A stretch of 64,000 nucleotides of DNA from Brachybacterium muris (GCF_016907455.1 NZ_JAFBCB010000001.1:2852001-2916000), one strand, 5' to 3'; numbered from the stretch's first letter, positions 18,561-27,645 are shown. Numbers and translations are program-made. Notes: a model not told the origin generated them from the sequence alone.

Positions 18561-19727
18561 TCAACCGACCTTGATGCCGTCGATCGCTTCCTGGGCCTGC
18601 GTGGACATCTCGTCCGACAGCGGGGCGGAGCCGGCGTTGTCGGCACCGACCTGCTGGCCCTGATCGGAGACGATGAAGGAGGCGTACGCCTTCACCGCGT
18701 TGCCCTCGGCGGAGTCGGCGTAGGAGCCGCACAGCGCGAGGTAGGAGATCAGGACGATCGGGTACACGCCCTCCTCGGTGGTGGTGCGGTCCAGCTCCAC
18801 CACGATGTCGTTCTCCTCGCGGCCCTCGGCGCGCGGGGAGACGTCCACGGCCTTGGCGGCGGCCTCGGCGGAGTACTCCACGAACTGCTCGCCCACCTGG
18901 ATCTTGGCGATGCCGAGGTTGCCGGCCTGGGAGGCGTCGGCGTAGCCGATGGTGCCGTCGCCGCCCTCGACGGTGGAGATCAGGCCGGAGGTGCCGTCAC
19001 CGGACTGGCCACCGTCGATGGGCCAGGTCTCGATGGGGCCGTGGGTCCAGGCCTCGGGGGCGTTCTCGGAGAGGTACTCGGTGAAGTTCTCCGTGGTGCC
19101 GGAGTCGTCCGAGCGGTGCACCGGGACGATGTCCTTGTCCGGGAGGGTGGCATCGGGGTTGTGCTCGGCGATCTTGGGGTCGTTCCACTTGGTGATGGTG
19201 CCGGCGAAGATCTCACCGATCACCTGGGGGGTGAGGTTCAGCTCGTCCACGCCCTCGAGGTTGTAGACCACGGCGATCGGGGAGATGTACACGGGCAGGT
19301 TGAACGCCTGCTCGCCGTTGCACACCTCGGTGGAGGCGGCCAGCTCCTCCTCGTCCAGCGGGGAGTCGGTGCCGGCGAACTTGACCTCGTTGGCCAGGAA
19401 CTGCTCACGGCCGGTGCCGGAGCCGGTGGCGTCGTAGGTGACCTGGACGTCGCCGCCCTCGGCCTGCACCAGGCCCATGAAGGTCTCGGTCCATGCGGTC
19501 TGTGCGTTCTGCATGGAGGAGGCGCCGGAGCCGGCGATGCTGCCGGTCAGCTCTGCGTAGCCCGCGCCGCCTTCCTGGCCACCGGCGTCGGAGCCGTTGC
19601 TGCCGCCGCCGGCGTTGCCGCCGTCGCCACCGTTGCCGGAGTCGCCGCCGCCACAGGCGGAGAGGGCGAGACCACCGGTCAGACCGAGCGCGGCCAGCGC
19701 GACGAGCTTGTTCTTGCGAACGTTCAC
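18561..19727 (-). CDS. pstS: Phosphate-binding lipoprotein PstS
   Basis: Extracytoplasmic phosphate receptor of the Pst system, 388 residues. N-terminal lipoprotein signal (KNKLVALAALGLTGGLALSAC) with lipobox LSAC, then a Gly/Asn/Ser-rich linker (GGGDSGNGGDGGNAGGGSNG) before the binding domain. Phosphate-contact motifs are GSGASSMQNAQTAW, GTDSPLDEEE and RSDDSGTTENFTEYLS. First gene of pstSCAB, preceded by a PhoP-like direct repeat. Confidence 0.97.
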   Translation of the reverse strand: MNVRKNKLVALAALGLTGGLALSACGGGDSGNGGDGGNAGGGSNGSDAGGQEGGAGYAELTGSIAGSGASSMQNAQTAWTETFMGLVQAEGGDVQVTYDATGSGTGREQFLANEVKFAGTDSPLDEEELAASTEVCNGEQAFNLPVYISPIAVVYNLEGVDELNLTPQVIGEIFAGTITKWNDPKIAEHNPDATLPDKDIVPVHRSDDSGTTENFTEYLSENAPEAWTHGPIETWPIDGGQSGDGTSGLISTVEGGDGTIGYADASQAGNLGIAKIQVGEQFVEYSAEAAAKAVDVSPRAEGREENDIVVELDRTTTEEGVYPIVLISYLALCGSYADSAEGNAVKAYASFIVSDQGQQVGADNAGSAPLSDEMSTQAQEAIDGIKVG

Positions 19728-19825
19728 TGTGAGTCCTTTCGGGGCCGGGTCGGCCCTGCTTCCTGAAGAATCTGCGACGTGTGTCGACTGGGACGCTAGG
19801 GAGTGCAGGTGACGCCACGCCCCCG

Positions 19826-19847
19826 ACTATGTGAACAACGGGTTAAC
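19826..19847 (-). promoter_or_regulatory. Putative PhoP (PHO) box upstream of pstS
   Basis: Read on the pstS strand, two adjacent 11-mers, GTTAACCCGTT and GTTCACATAGT, share GTT(A/C)AC. This matches the 11-nt direct-repeat-unit layout of actinobacterial PhoP boxes (GTTCAC core). The box ends about 98 bp upstream of the pstS start, a reasonable place for an activator. Confidence 0.65.
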
Positions 19848-19993
19848 TCCGCCGGATTGTGACCGAAACCGCAGGCAGGGACGCAGGTCGGGAAAGGATA
19901 CGAACAGGTCACGATCCCGCAGGACCGTGGCGCAGGTCGCATCGGCTCATGCCCCGTGGACCAGCGCTTCCCGCAGGCGGGGGCAGCGCGAGC

Positions 19994-20524
19994 TCAGTAG
20001 CGGGTACTGGACATGCCCACACCGACGATGATCAGCAGGACGTAGGCGACCCACAGCAGCAGGATCAGGCTGCCGATGATCGAGGTGACCAGACCGGCGA
20101 TCGCCAGCCCCCGCCCGCCCTTGGGGGACGCGGCGCTCGGTGCCGTCTCCTTCATCCCCAGGATCGAGAAGACCAGTCCGAACGGCGCCGTGAAGCCCGC
20201 GCAGAACGCGATGGATGCGATGCCCAGCACCATCCCCGTGATGGCCATCCCGGAGGACGGCGGTCCTGGCGCATAGGTCGGGTACCCGTGACCGTGGGCG
20301 CCCTGGTCGACCTGGGCCGCGAAACCCTGCTGATCCTGCTGGTACTGCGGGGACGGGGACATCGCCGAGGATCCGCCGTACGGATCCGTGTACGGGTCCT
20401 GGTACTCCCCGGCCGAGCCCTGCCCATAGCCGTCCCTCCCCTGGCCCGCGCCCTGTGCGTACGGGTCGTCCCCACCATTGGGCGATCCGAAGTCCGGGAA
20501 CTGGTGCCCCCCGTTGTTCGACAT
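19994..20524 (-). CDS. DUF4190-type membrane protein with disordered N-terminus
   Basis: 176 residues from ATG 20524 (MSNNGGHQFPDFG). About the first 95 residues are Gly/Gln/Tyr/Pro-rich and likely disordered. They are followed by two hydrophobic segments with the DUF4190 pattern (GMAITGMVLGIASIAF, then GRGLAIAGLVTSIIGSLIL). Function unknown. The 266-bp gap upstream of pstS on its other side holds the PHO box and no other gene. Confidence 0.82.
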   Translation of the reverse strand: MSNNGGHQFPDFGSPNGGDDPYAQGAGQGRDGYGQGSAGEYQDPYTDPYGGSSAMSPSPQYQQDQQGFAAQVDQGAHGHGYPTYAPGPPSSGMAITGMVLGIASIAFCAGFTAPFGLVFSILGMKETAPSAASPKGGRGLAIAGLVTSIIGSLILLLWVAYVLLIIVGVGMSSTRY

Positions 20525-20622
20525 GCTTCTCCCCTGCTCGTCGCGTTGCTCGCGCGGCGCCGGTGGCACCGGCGCGCCTGATGCCGCCACCCGACGGTGC
20601 GGCTTCGCAGGATGCTACCGAG

Positions 20623-21567
20623 TCAGGAGATGTTGGGCAGGTGGCGTTCCACAGCCACCACGCGGCCGGCCGAGGTGGTGTGCAGCACCAGGGCCTCCCC
20701 GGCGGCGAGGAACGGGTCCTCCCGGGGCAGTTCCAGGGCGGCGCCGCGATCGGCGGACTCCTTGACGGTGCCGATCACCGTGGGCAGCACCGGCCGGTGC
20801 GTGCACACCACGGTGCCGCGCCCCTCGTGCAGCACCCGCTCGATCACCGCTGCGGTGCGGGAGGGGTGCTCTTCCGCCCCGGCCTCGGTGAGCTCGTCCT
20901 TGGTCCTGATGGTGAGGCCCTCGATACGGGCGAAGGGCTCCACGGTGGCCAGGCACCGCTTCCAGGGGCTGCTCAGCACCCGGGTGGGATCGAAGGCGTC
21001 GATCAGTCCGGGAAGGGCCTGCGCCTGCTTCTTCCCCTTCTTGTTCAGGGGTCGCGACTTCTCCCCCTTCCGCCACTTCGCACGGGGCAGGGCAGCGCCG
21101 TGCCGCTGCAGGACGATGGGGACGGTCTCCAGCGTCTCGTCCTCCAGGAACCGGCGCAGGGTGGCCACCAGCACCTGGTCCCCCTGCCGGGTGAGCATCT
21201 GCTCTGCCTCGTCGACCGGGACCCAGCGCACCTCGTCCACCTCGGCCGGGTCCTCCGGGCCGGGCGCGGCCTTCGCACGCACGGTCCCGATCCAGTACTG
21301 GACGATCTTGGTGCGACCGTCGGGCAGCAGGTACACCGACGCCGGCAGCGGACGGTGCAGCCGCACCCGATACCCGGTCTCCTCGGCCACCTCGCGCACG
21401 GCGGCCGCGGGGAAGGTCTCCCCCTTGTCGAGCTTGCCCTTGGGCACCGACCAGTCGTCGTAGCGGGGACGGTGCACGAGCAGCACCTCGAGGCGGGAGG
21501 ACTTCTCACGCCAGGCGAGCACGCCGGCGGCCAGCACGGGCGGCGGGGTCCCGGGGGCGACGCGCAC
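20623..21567 (-). CDS. mutT1: MutT1-type Nudix hydrolase / histidine phosphatase fusion
   Basis: Two domains in 314 residues. The N-terminal Nudix domain has an intact Nudix box (GKLDKGETFPAAAVREVAEE, then TGY). The C-terminal histidine-phosphatase domain has the RHG motif (LQRHGAALPRAKWRKGEKSR) and a second His in VVCTHRPVLP. This layout matches mycobacterial MutT1, which hydrolyses 8-oxo-GTP and Ap4A-like substrates. Start GTG 21567 lies 2 nt past the mshD stop, implying coupled translation; longer in-frame extensions run through mshD. Gene symbol by domain architecture. Confidence 0.88.
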   Translation of the reverse strand: MRVAPGTPPPVLAAGVLAWREKSSRLEVLLVHRPRYDDWSVPKGKLDKGETFPAAAVREVAEETGYRVRLHRPLPASVYLLPDGRTKIVQYWIGTVRAKAAPGPEDPAEVDEVRWVPVDEAEQMLTRQGDQVLVATLRRFLEDETLETVPIVLQRHGAALPRAKWRKGEKSRPLNKKGKKQAQALPGLIDAFDPTRVLSSPWKRCLATVEPFARIEGLTIRTKDELTEAGAEEHPSRTAAVIERVLHEGRGTVVCTHRPVLPTVIGTVKESADRGAALELPREDPFLAAGEALVLHTTSAGRVVAVERHLPNIS

Positions 21568-21569
21568 TC

Positions 21570-22478
21570 TCAGCCCGCTTCCGGCAGGCGCAGCTGGACG
21601 TCCTCGGCGGCGAGCTCGAAGCCCCAGCGCCGGTACAGCTCCAGGGCCGCAGTGTTGTCGGCCTCGACGTACAGCTCCACGCGCTGCACGCCGGTGTCGC
21701 GCAGGCGGTGAAGCGCGGCGCCGATCAGATGACCGGCCACGCCCTTGCCCTGGGCCTGCGGCGCCGTGCCCACCACGTACAGCTCCGCGACAACGGGCTC
21801 GCTGCCGGCTGCGGGTTCGCGCTTGACCCATACGAACCCCAGCAGCTCCCCGTTCTTCCGCGCCAGCATCAGGTCCTCCGGATCGAACCAGGGCTCGGCG
21901 GTGCGGCGGTCGAGGTCCTCGCGGGTGAGGGCACCCTGCTCGGGATGGTCGGCGAAGGCCTGGGCGTTGACCTGCACCCAGGCATCGGCGTCGCGCTCGG
22001 CCACGAACGAGTCCAGCTCCAGGCCCTGGATCCGGGCCTCCGGCACGGGCGGCAACGATGTGGCACCGGCCAGGTCGAGGTGCAGGGTGAGCAGCCGGCG
22101 GGTGACTTCCAGGCCCTTCGCGGCAAGGAACTCGAGGGCGGGGTCCAGTGCGCCGTGGGCCCACACCCCTGCATCGGGGCGCGCGGACAGGGCGGCGCGC
22201 AGCAGCGCGGTTCCGTGGCCCTGCCGGCGCACGGAGGGGTGCACCATGCCCTGCACGGTGCCGTCGGGCAGGATCGAGGCGTAGGCCGAGGCCGCTCCAG
22301 CGAGGTCGCGCTCCGCACCTTCCTCCGCGGGGATCAGCAGGTGCCGGGCGCCGGGGCCGGAGAGCGCGAGCCGCGCGGGCTCGTCGAGGGCCGACACACC
22401 GTCATAGCGACTGGTCGCCTCCAGCAGGGCCTCGACGGAATCCCGCTCCTCCGAGGAGAGGGCATCCGACATGATCAT
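21570..22478 (-). CDS. mshD: Mycothiol synthase (tandem GNAT acetyltransferase)
   Basis: Final step of mycothiol synthesis: acetylation of Cys-GlcN-Ins. About 302 residues with two GNAT domains. The C-terminal, active one is clear (VAELYVVGTAPQAQGKGVAG, HLIGAALHRL, YVEADNTAALELYRRWGF). The N-terminal one has VHPSVRRQGHGTALLRAAL. Two ATGs (22478 and 22472) are possible; GGAAGG lies 5 nt before the first. Pairs with mutT1 downstream, both thiol/oxidative-damage functions. Confidence 0.9.
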   Translation of the reverse strand: MIMSDALSSEERDSVEALLEATSRYDGVSALDEPARLALSGPGARHLLIPAEEGAERDLAGAASAYASILPDGTVQGMVHPSVRRQGHGTALLRAALSARPDAGVWAHGALDPALEFLAAKGLEVTRRLLTLHLDLAGATSLPPVPEARIQGLELDSFVAERDADAWVQVNAQAFADHPEQGALTREDLDRRTAEPWFDPEDLMLARKNGELLGFVWVKREPAAGSEPVVAELYVVGTAPQAQGKGVAGHLIGAALHRLRDTGVQRVELYVEADNTAALELYRRWGFELAAEDVQLRLPEAG

Positions 22479-22604
22479 GGGGTCCTTCCGGGGCCGATGA
22501 TGCCGCCAGTTCCGGCGGCCGCTCGTAGACTGACACTGTAACGCCCGCCCGAACCCGTCGTCGGCCGCGGCCTGGTCCCCGGAACCGAGAGCGAGAAGCG
22601 CCCC

Positions 22605-23354
22605 ATGACCGCTCCCGAGCGTGCCCCCCTGGGTGCCGCCCTGGCGCTGCTGATGGCATTGGTCGCCCTCACCGGCGCCCACTCCCCCACCCTCGTCGCC
22701 GTGGCGGTCGCCGTGATCGGTGCGCTGGTGGGGATCGCCTGGCCCGCCCTGCTCGAGCTGCCCTCCCCGCTCGGCACCCGGATCGCGGTGGGCGGCACCG
22801 GTGTGCTGGGGGCCGTGGGCGCCCTGCTGATCGCGGGCCGTGACGGCGCGGTCTCCGCCGTGATCATCGTGTGTGCGATCGGGGTGTTCGCGTCCTTCGT
22901 GCACCAGATGATGCGGCGGGAGCGCACCCGCCTGACCGACTCCCTCACCGGGACCGTGGCCGGGGTGATGCTCACCGGCCTGGGCAGCTGCTGGGTGCTG
23001 GCGCAGGTCGCCGCCGTGGACAAGGCCGCCACCGGTCTGGTGGCGGCGATCGCCCTCGGGCTCGCGGTGACGCTGCTGGTGAACGCCACCGGCCTGCCCA
23101 CCGCGGTACGGGTGGTGCTGGCCACCGTGCTGGGGACCGCACTGACCGTGTTCCTGGCCGGCGCACTGGCCGGGATCGAGCTGCTCCCGGCGGCCGCGGC
23201 GGGACTGGTGACCACGGTCGGCGCATGCGGCGCCCATCTGCTGCTGGGCTCGGCGCTGATGGCGCGACAGCCTGCCGCATCGCTCGCCGTGGCGGGTGCA
23301 CCGGTGGCCACCGTGGGCGTGGTGACGCTGATGGCCGTGAACCTGCTGGCCTGA
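22605..23354 (+). CDS. Polytopic membrane protein of unknown function
   Basis: 249 residues, about eight hydrophobic segments, rich in Ala/Gly/Val/Leu, with one cytoplasmic-looking charged loop (MMRRERTRLTDSL). It looks like the actinobacterial 'permease' hypothetical usually encoded near mshD, but I cannot name a family with confidence. Divergent from mshD with a 126-bp gap. Confidence 0.75.
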   Translation: MTAPERAPLGAALALLMALVALTGAHSPTLVAVAVAVIGALVGIAWPALLELPSPLGTRIAVGGTGVLGAVGALLIAGRDGAVSAVIIVCAIGVFASFVHQMMRRERTRLTDSLTGTVAGVMLTGLGSCWVLAQVAAVDKAATGLVAAIALGLAVTLLVNATGLPTAVRVVLATVLGTALTVFLAGALAGIELLPAAAAGLVTTVGACGAHLLLGSALMARQPAASLAVAGAPVATVGVVTLMAVNLLA

Positions 23355-23372
23355 GCCGTTAGACTCGCCATC

Positions 23373-23474
23373 ATGTCCTCTCTCTCTCTCTTCTTCATGG
23401 CCCTGGTGGTCCTCGTCGGCGTCGGCACCCTCGCCTTCGCGGTGCTCGTCCTGGCCCGCCTGTTCGGCCGCTGA
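23373..23474 (+). CDS. 33-residue single-span membrane peptide
   Basis: ATG 23373 to TGA 23472-23474, product MSSLSLFFMALVVLVGVGTL + AFAVLVLARLFGR. One hydrophobic helix with a short basic C-terminal tail. It sits 18 bp after the membrane protein and 18 bp before the nitrobindin gene on the same strand. Third positions are GC-rich. No strong Shine-Dalgarno, so translation may depend on upstream ribosomes. Confidence 0.5.
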   Translation: MSSLSLFFMALVVLVGVGTLAFAVLVLARLFGR

Positions 23475-23492
23475 CCCCGCGAGGTCCTCGCC

Positions 23493-24164
23493 GTGCCGAT
23501 CTCCCTCGATCCGTCGCTGCCCCGTTCCCTGTACCCCCTGGCCTGGCTGGTGGGCACCTGGGAGGGCAGCGGCGCCCTGCACCGACCCGGAGACGAGTCC
23601 GGTGACCGCCGGGTGGAGCAGCGCCTGGAGTGCACCCCTACCGAGGACGGCACGCTCACCTGGCGCTCCGAGGTGTACGTGGTGGACGAGGCCGCTCCCC
23701 TGCCTCCCACCAGTGTCTTCGCCCGCGAGGACGTACCTGCGCCGCAGCAGGGCTCCGGCCAGCGGCGCCTGCTGATGCGTGAGCGCGGGGTGTGGACCGT
23801 GGGCGACCCGCTGCCCGGCCAGGACCTCGCCGCTGCCCGTGAGGCCGCCCCCGGCAGCCCCGCCGGCATGCTCTCCTACGGACTGGACGTCGCCATCGAC
23901 CCGACCACCGGGGAGGACGCCGCCGAGGCGTCGACGTGGGTCGGGGAGGTGCGCGGGCCGCGCATCCAGCTGGCCCGTCGTGACGGCGTGACGAACCGGG
24001 TGCTCGAGACCCGCATGGCCGGGTACATCTCCGGGCGCCTGATGTGGCTGTGGGAACGCCGCGGCACCGAGCAGCACACCGGCGCCGATGCCGACGGCAA
24101 GAGTCCCGAGTGGCCGGGCGAGGGCCTGATCCCCTACCTCTCCCTGGAGCTCGATCGTGTCTGA
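23493..24164 (+). CDS. Nitrobindin-like heme/fatty-acid-binding beta-barrel (FABP family)
   Basis: 223 residues from GTG 23493. It carries the nitrobindin signature PLAWLVGTWEGSG near residue 15, RWEGEV-like strands (STWVGEVRGPRIQL), and the C-terminal GRLMWLWERRG. These 10-stranded barrels bind ferric heme and react with NO or peroxynitrite in characterised members. A low-complexity stretch of 20-30 residues in the middle (GQDLAAAREAAPGSPAG) is longer than usual. Overlaps ygfZ by 8 nt. Confidence 0.87.
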   Translation: MPISLDPSLPRSLYPLAWLVGTWEGSGALHRPGDESGDRRVEQRLECTPTEDGTLTWRSEVYVVDEAAPLPPTSVFAREDVPAPQQGSGQRRLLMRERGVWTVGDPLPGQDLAAAREAAPGSPAGMLSYGLDVAIDPTTGEDAAEASTWVGEVRGPRIQLARRDGVTNRVLETRMAGYISGRLMWLWERRGTEQHTGADADGKSPEWPGEGLIPYLSLELDRV

Positions 24165-25296
24165 TACCGACAGCACTGCCGCACCCCTGCCCCCGCTGCG
24201 CCGTGAGCGAGCGGTCCTCGGTGAAGGCCCCGATGCCGCCGTGCCTGCCCACTACGGTGCACCGCTGCGTGAGCAGCGCCGACTGCTGGACTCCCGCTCC
24301 GTGGTGGACCTGGGGCAGTTGGAGCTGCTCGAGGTCAGCGGGGCCGACGCCCGCACCTGGCTCACCACCACCACCTCCCAGGTGCTCACCGGCATTCCCG
24401 TGGGCAGCAGTGCGAGCCTCGCGGTGCTCTCCCCCCAGGGGCGCGTGGAGCACGTGGCCGCAGCGGTGGTCACCGCTGCTGACGCCGTGCTGCTGATCCT
24501 GGATGCCGGCTGCCGCGCCGGCATGCGCCGCTACCTGGAGATGATGCGCTTCGCTGCCCGCGTGGAGCTCACCGACCGTGACGACCTGCGGGTGCTCGGC
24601 GCGCTCGCCCCCGCCGCCGAGGTGCTCTCCACCCACGCGATCTCGCTGGAACTGCCGGAACCTGTGGCCGTGTGGTCCGACCGCTGGCCCCAGGTGGCAC
24701 CCGGCGGTGTGGCCTACGGCCCCGATCCCGAGGATCCGGCCGGTGCCGTGCTCACGGTCGTCGACGCCCAGCAGGCGTCGGCCCTGGCCTGGCGCGAGGA
24801 GCACCTGGCCGGGATGCTCGCCTGGGAGGCGGTGCGGATCGCCGACCATCGCGCCCGCCCCGCGCGGGAGGTGGACGACCGCACCATCCCCCACGAACTG
24901 GACCTGCTGCGCACCGCCGTGCACACCACCAAGGGCTGCTACCGCGGTCAGGAGACCGTCGCCAAGGTGCTGAACCTGGGGCAGCCGCCCCGGCGCCTGG
25001 TGATGCTGCACCTGGACGGATCGCAGGACGTGTCCGTCGCGCCCGGCGGCGAGGTGCGCCTGGGCGGTGCGGACGGCAAGGTGGTCGGTGCCGTGACCAG
25101 TGCCGCGATGCACGTGGACCTCGGGCCGATCGCCCTGGCGGTGGTCAAGCGGGCGGTGCCGGTGGACGCGCAGCTGTCCGTGGCGGTGCCGGACCCCTCC
25201 GATGCCACGGAGGTCCATGCCTGGCTGGATGCCACTCAGGAGCCCATCGTCCTGCCCCGTGACCACGGGGAGCGCCCGGCCACTGCTCGTCTCTGA
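24157..25296 (+). CDS. ygfZ: Folate-dependent YgfZ/CAF17-type protein
   Basis: Folate-binding protein that supports iron-sulfur cluster maturation. 379 residues; the diagnostic motif KGCYRGQETVAKV contains the conserved Cys. The N-terminal GcvT-like barrel has LLDSRSVVDLGQLELLEVSG and WLTTTTSQVL. Actinobacterial proteins of this length are normal. Overlaps the nitrobindin gene at its start, suggesting a heme/Fe-S or oxidative-stress link. Confidence 0.92.
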   Translation: MSDTDSTAAPLPPLRRERAVLGEGPDAAVPAHYGAPLREQRRLLDSRSVVDLGQLELLEVSGADARTWLTTTTSQVLTGIPVGSSASLAVLSPQGRVEHVAAAVVTAADAVLLILDAGCRAGMRRYLEMMRFAARVELTDRDDLRVLGALAPAAEVLSTHAISLELPEPVAVWSDRWPQVAPGGVAYGPDPEDPAGAVLTVVDAQQASALAWREEHLAGMLAWEAVRIADHRARPAREVDDRTIPHELDLLRTAVHTTKGCYRGQETVAKVLNLGQPPRRLVMLHLDGSQDVSVAPGGEVRLGGADGKVVGAVTSAAMHVDLGPIALAVVKRAVPVDAQLSVAVPDPSDATEVHAWLDATQEPIVLPRDHGERPATARL

Positions 25297-25331
25297 GCCC
25301 GCACCGCTCCCACAGCTGGGATGATGGACAC

Positions 25332-25766
25332 ATGAACGGCGAGGGCGAGCAGCAGGACTGGACCAGCAAGCGCCACGAGGTGATCCAGGCGCAGCAGAAC
25401 GCGCTGGAAGCACAGCGGCGTGAGGAGCACGAGCGCGCCACCGCGATCATCACCAAGGCGATCGAGGCGTACCGCGCGGCCGGGATCGAGCCGATCCCCC
25501 TGCAGGCGCGGCCGTTCACCGGGACGGGCACCATCCGCACCTCCCTGACGGGCTGGTACCTCAAGCACGACCGCACCCTCGCCGTGGACGAGGAGGGCCG
25601 CTTCTACGTGCTGCGTGTCCCCGGCGGCCTGCTGTCGCGGCTGAAGGGCGCCACCCCGGAGCCCAGCCCGGCACCGCTGGCGGTGGGTCGTGGTGCGCGT
25701 GACGGCGAGACCTTCGAGATCAAGGAGCTGCTGCAGATGCGGCTCGAGGACCCGGTGCGCCCGTGA
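25332..25766 (+). CDS. Conserved hypothetical protein (144 residues)
   Basis: N-terminal half is a charged helix (KRHEVIQAQQNALEAQRREE); the C-terminal half has GWYLKHDRTLAVDEEGRFYV, a small strand-rich segment. No signal peptide or TM. I do not recognise a function. Its stop overlaps the GTG of the FUSC gene (GTGA), so the two are probably co-expressed. Confidence 0.75.
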   Translation: MNGEGEQQDWTSKRHEVIQAQQNALEAQRREEHERATAIITKAIEAYRAAGIEPIPLQARPFTGTGTIRTSLTGWYLKHDRTLAVDEEGRFYVLRVPGGLLSRLKGATPEPSPAPLAVGRGARDGETFEIKELLQMRLEDPVRP

Positions 25767-27106
25767 ACCCCACTGCCCCCGCACCGTCCTCGCGTCCGTC
25801 CGCGCCCTCCCCCCGTGGCTCCGGTGCCACCGGGCACCGCACCTCCCGCGCCGAGCTGCTGAGGATGGCACTGGAGAAGCGGCTCACCGCCGGCGCCTCC
25901 CGAGGCCGGCAGGATGCCCTGTCGATCGGTCGAGCGGCCGTGGCCGCCTCGCTCGCCTATCTGGTCAGCCATGTGCTGTGGGGGCACGAGTTCCCGTTCT
26001 TCTCCTCGATCGTCGCGTTCATCATCATCGGGTTCGGCACCGAGACGAAGATCCGCAAGGTGATCGAGATGAGCGCCGGGGTGATGATCGGGGTGCTGCT
26101 GGGGGAGCTGGCCCGCTCCACGATCGGCTCGGGCACCTGGCAGATCGCCGTGGTGATCCTGGTGGCCGGGACACTGGCCCGGCTGCTGGACTCCGGGAAC
26201 CTGTTCGGCTTCCAGGTCACCATCCAGTCGCTGCTGGTGATGATCATGCCGATCACCCCGGGGATGACCCCGGGGGGCCGGGTGGTCGATGCCCTCACCG
26301 GTGTGACCGTGGCGATCCTGATCCACCTGCTCACCTCCGGGGACCCCCGCCGGGTGCAGCGCAAGGCAGCCACCCGCTTCTTCCGGGAGCTGGAGGACAC
26401 CATGGTGTCCCTGGCCCTGGCTGCCCGCAGTGGTGACGTGAGCGTGGCGCAGGCCGCCCTCAAGTCGGTGCGGGACTCGTCCCAGTCCTTCACCGACGAG
26501 TGGAAGCTGGCGAACGAGGCGGCCAACGAGATGGCCACCTACTCCCCCACCGCCCATCGGCACGCCGCCGGGGTGGAGCGCCTGCAGCACCTGCTGATCG
26601 GATCGGACCGCGCGATGAGGAACCTGCGGGTGATCGCCCGGCGCGAGGTCGAGTTCCTCACCGCCGTGGAGAGCGACGCCCACTCCACCCTGGCCGATGC
26701 CCTGCTGGCCTGCCGTGACGCCATCACCGAGCTGCGGGCCGCGGTGGGGCACGACGACGTGGACTTCACCGCGGCCCGCCGCGCGCTGCGCCTGTTCGGC
26801 TCCTACCTCACCCCCGAGCTGCTGCTGAAGAACGATCAGGGGGTGCGGCCCGGCCGCGCCGGCCATTTCGAGGGCGTGACCCTGGTGATCCAGCTGCGGT
26901 CCCTCGCGATCGACCTGCTGCAGGCCACGGGCCTGGACGCGAAGGACGCCAAGCGGTTCCTGCCCAGCCTGCTGATCGCGGCCGACGGCGAGTCGATCGG
27001 GCCGCGTCCGCTGACCCGGGAGATGAAGGCGGTGGAGCCGCCTGCTACCACCGAGGCGCTCGAACTGCTGATCACCGACCGCTCGGACCCCGCCCGACGA
27101 CGCTGA
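25763..27106 (+). CDS. FUSC/ArAE-family membrane protein
   Basis: 447 residues: a disordered Pro/Ser-rich start, a block of TM helices (about residues 55-190, AAVAASLAYLVSHVLWGHE, RLLDSGNLFGFQVTIQSLL), then a long cytoplasmic helical domain. This is the layout of fusaric-acid-resistance/aromatic-acid-exporter (DUF939-like) proteins. Starts at GTG 25763 by overlap with the preceding gene. Transport substrate unknown. Confidence 0.85.
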   Translation: MNPTAPAPSSRPSAPSPRGSGATGHRTSRAELLRMALEKRLTAGASRGRQDALSIGRAAVAASLAYLVSHVLWGHEFPFFSSIVAFIIIGFGTETKIRKVIEMSAGVMIGVLLGELARSTIGSGTWQIAVVILVAGTLARLLDSGNLFGFQVTIQSLLVMIMPITPGMTPGGRVVDALTGVTVAILIHLLTSGDPRRVQRKAATRFFRELEDTMVSLALAARSGDVSVAQAALKSVRDSSQSFTDEWKLANEAANEMATYSPTAHRHAAGVERLQHLLIGSDRAMRNLRVIARREVEFLTAVESDAHSTLADALLACRDAITELRAAVGHDDVDFTAARRALRLFGSYLTPELLLKNDQGVRPGRAGHFEGVTLVIQLRSLAIDLLQATGLDAKDAKRFLPSLLIAADGESIGPRPLTREMKAVEPPATTEALELLITDRSDPARRR

Positions 27107-27184
27107 CCCGTCCCGGCCCCGGTGGCTGGCCGCTCCCGGGCGCGCTGCCAGGGAGGACGCGGCATGCCCGACTATCCTGGCGCG

Positions 27185-27505
27185 ATGATCGCCCTCATCC
27201 AGATGTGGATCTTCGCCGTGCTCGCCCTCGCCCTGCTGGCTGTCGAGGTGTGGGCCTTCGCCAACGCGATCCGCTTCCGGCCCGATGCCTACGTGGCCGC
27301 CGGGAAGCGCACCAAGACGTTCTGGTGCGTGCTGACGGGCGTGGCGATGCTGCTGGGCTTCCTGTCCCTGCCCTACCCGATCGGCAGCGGCGGTGCCTCG
27401 ATGCTGTTCATGATCATCGCCATCGTGATCGCCGGGATCTTCCTGGCCGATGTGCTCCCGGCCCTGAAGTCCGTAATGCGCAGGGCGCAGGGCAACCGCT
27501 GGTGA
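27185..27505 (+). CDS. DUF2516-family membrane protein
   Basis: 106 residues from ATG 27185 (MIALIQMWIFAVLALALLAV). Three hydrophobic segments with the family's RFRPDAYVAAGKRTKTFW loop between TM1 and TM2, and FLADVLPALKSV near the end. Function unknown. A start at 27164 (MPDYPGAM) is possible. Confidence 0.85.
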   Translation: MIALIQMWIFAVLALALLAVEVWAFANAIRFRPDAYVAAGKRTKTFWCVLTGVAMLLGFLSLPYPIGSGGASMLFMIIAIVIAGIFLADVLPALKSVMRRAQGNRW

Positions 27506-27534
27506 CTCGGTCGAGCGGGGGCCCGCCGCTCGGT

Positions 27535-27588
27535 GAGTGGACCGCAGTGGCTGCTCGGGCAGCCTGACACGCCCACCGGCGTCCACTC
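27535..27588. repeat. 54-bp intergenic palindrome, copy 2
   Basis: Begins GAGTGGACCGCAGTGGCTGC and ends CACCGGCGTCCACTC. The arms pair less well than in copies 1 and 3, but the terminal GAGTGGAC/GTCCACTC are intact. It lies between the DUF2516 gene and the fbaA terminator. Confidence 0.75.
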
Positions 27589-27610
27589 GCCGGCACAACC
27601 GAACAAGCGA

Positions 27611-27645
27611 AGAGCGCCCGCCCCGCAGCTGCGGGACGGGCGCTT
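27611..27645 (-). terminator. Rho-independent terminator of fbaA
   Basis: AGCGCCCG (27613-27620) pairs with CGGGCGCT (27637-27644), with inner CCCGCAG/CTGCGGG, followed on the fbaA strand by CTTCGCTTGTT. It starts 48 bp past the fbaA stop. Confidence 0.8.
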
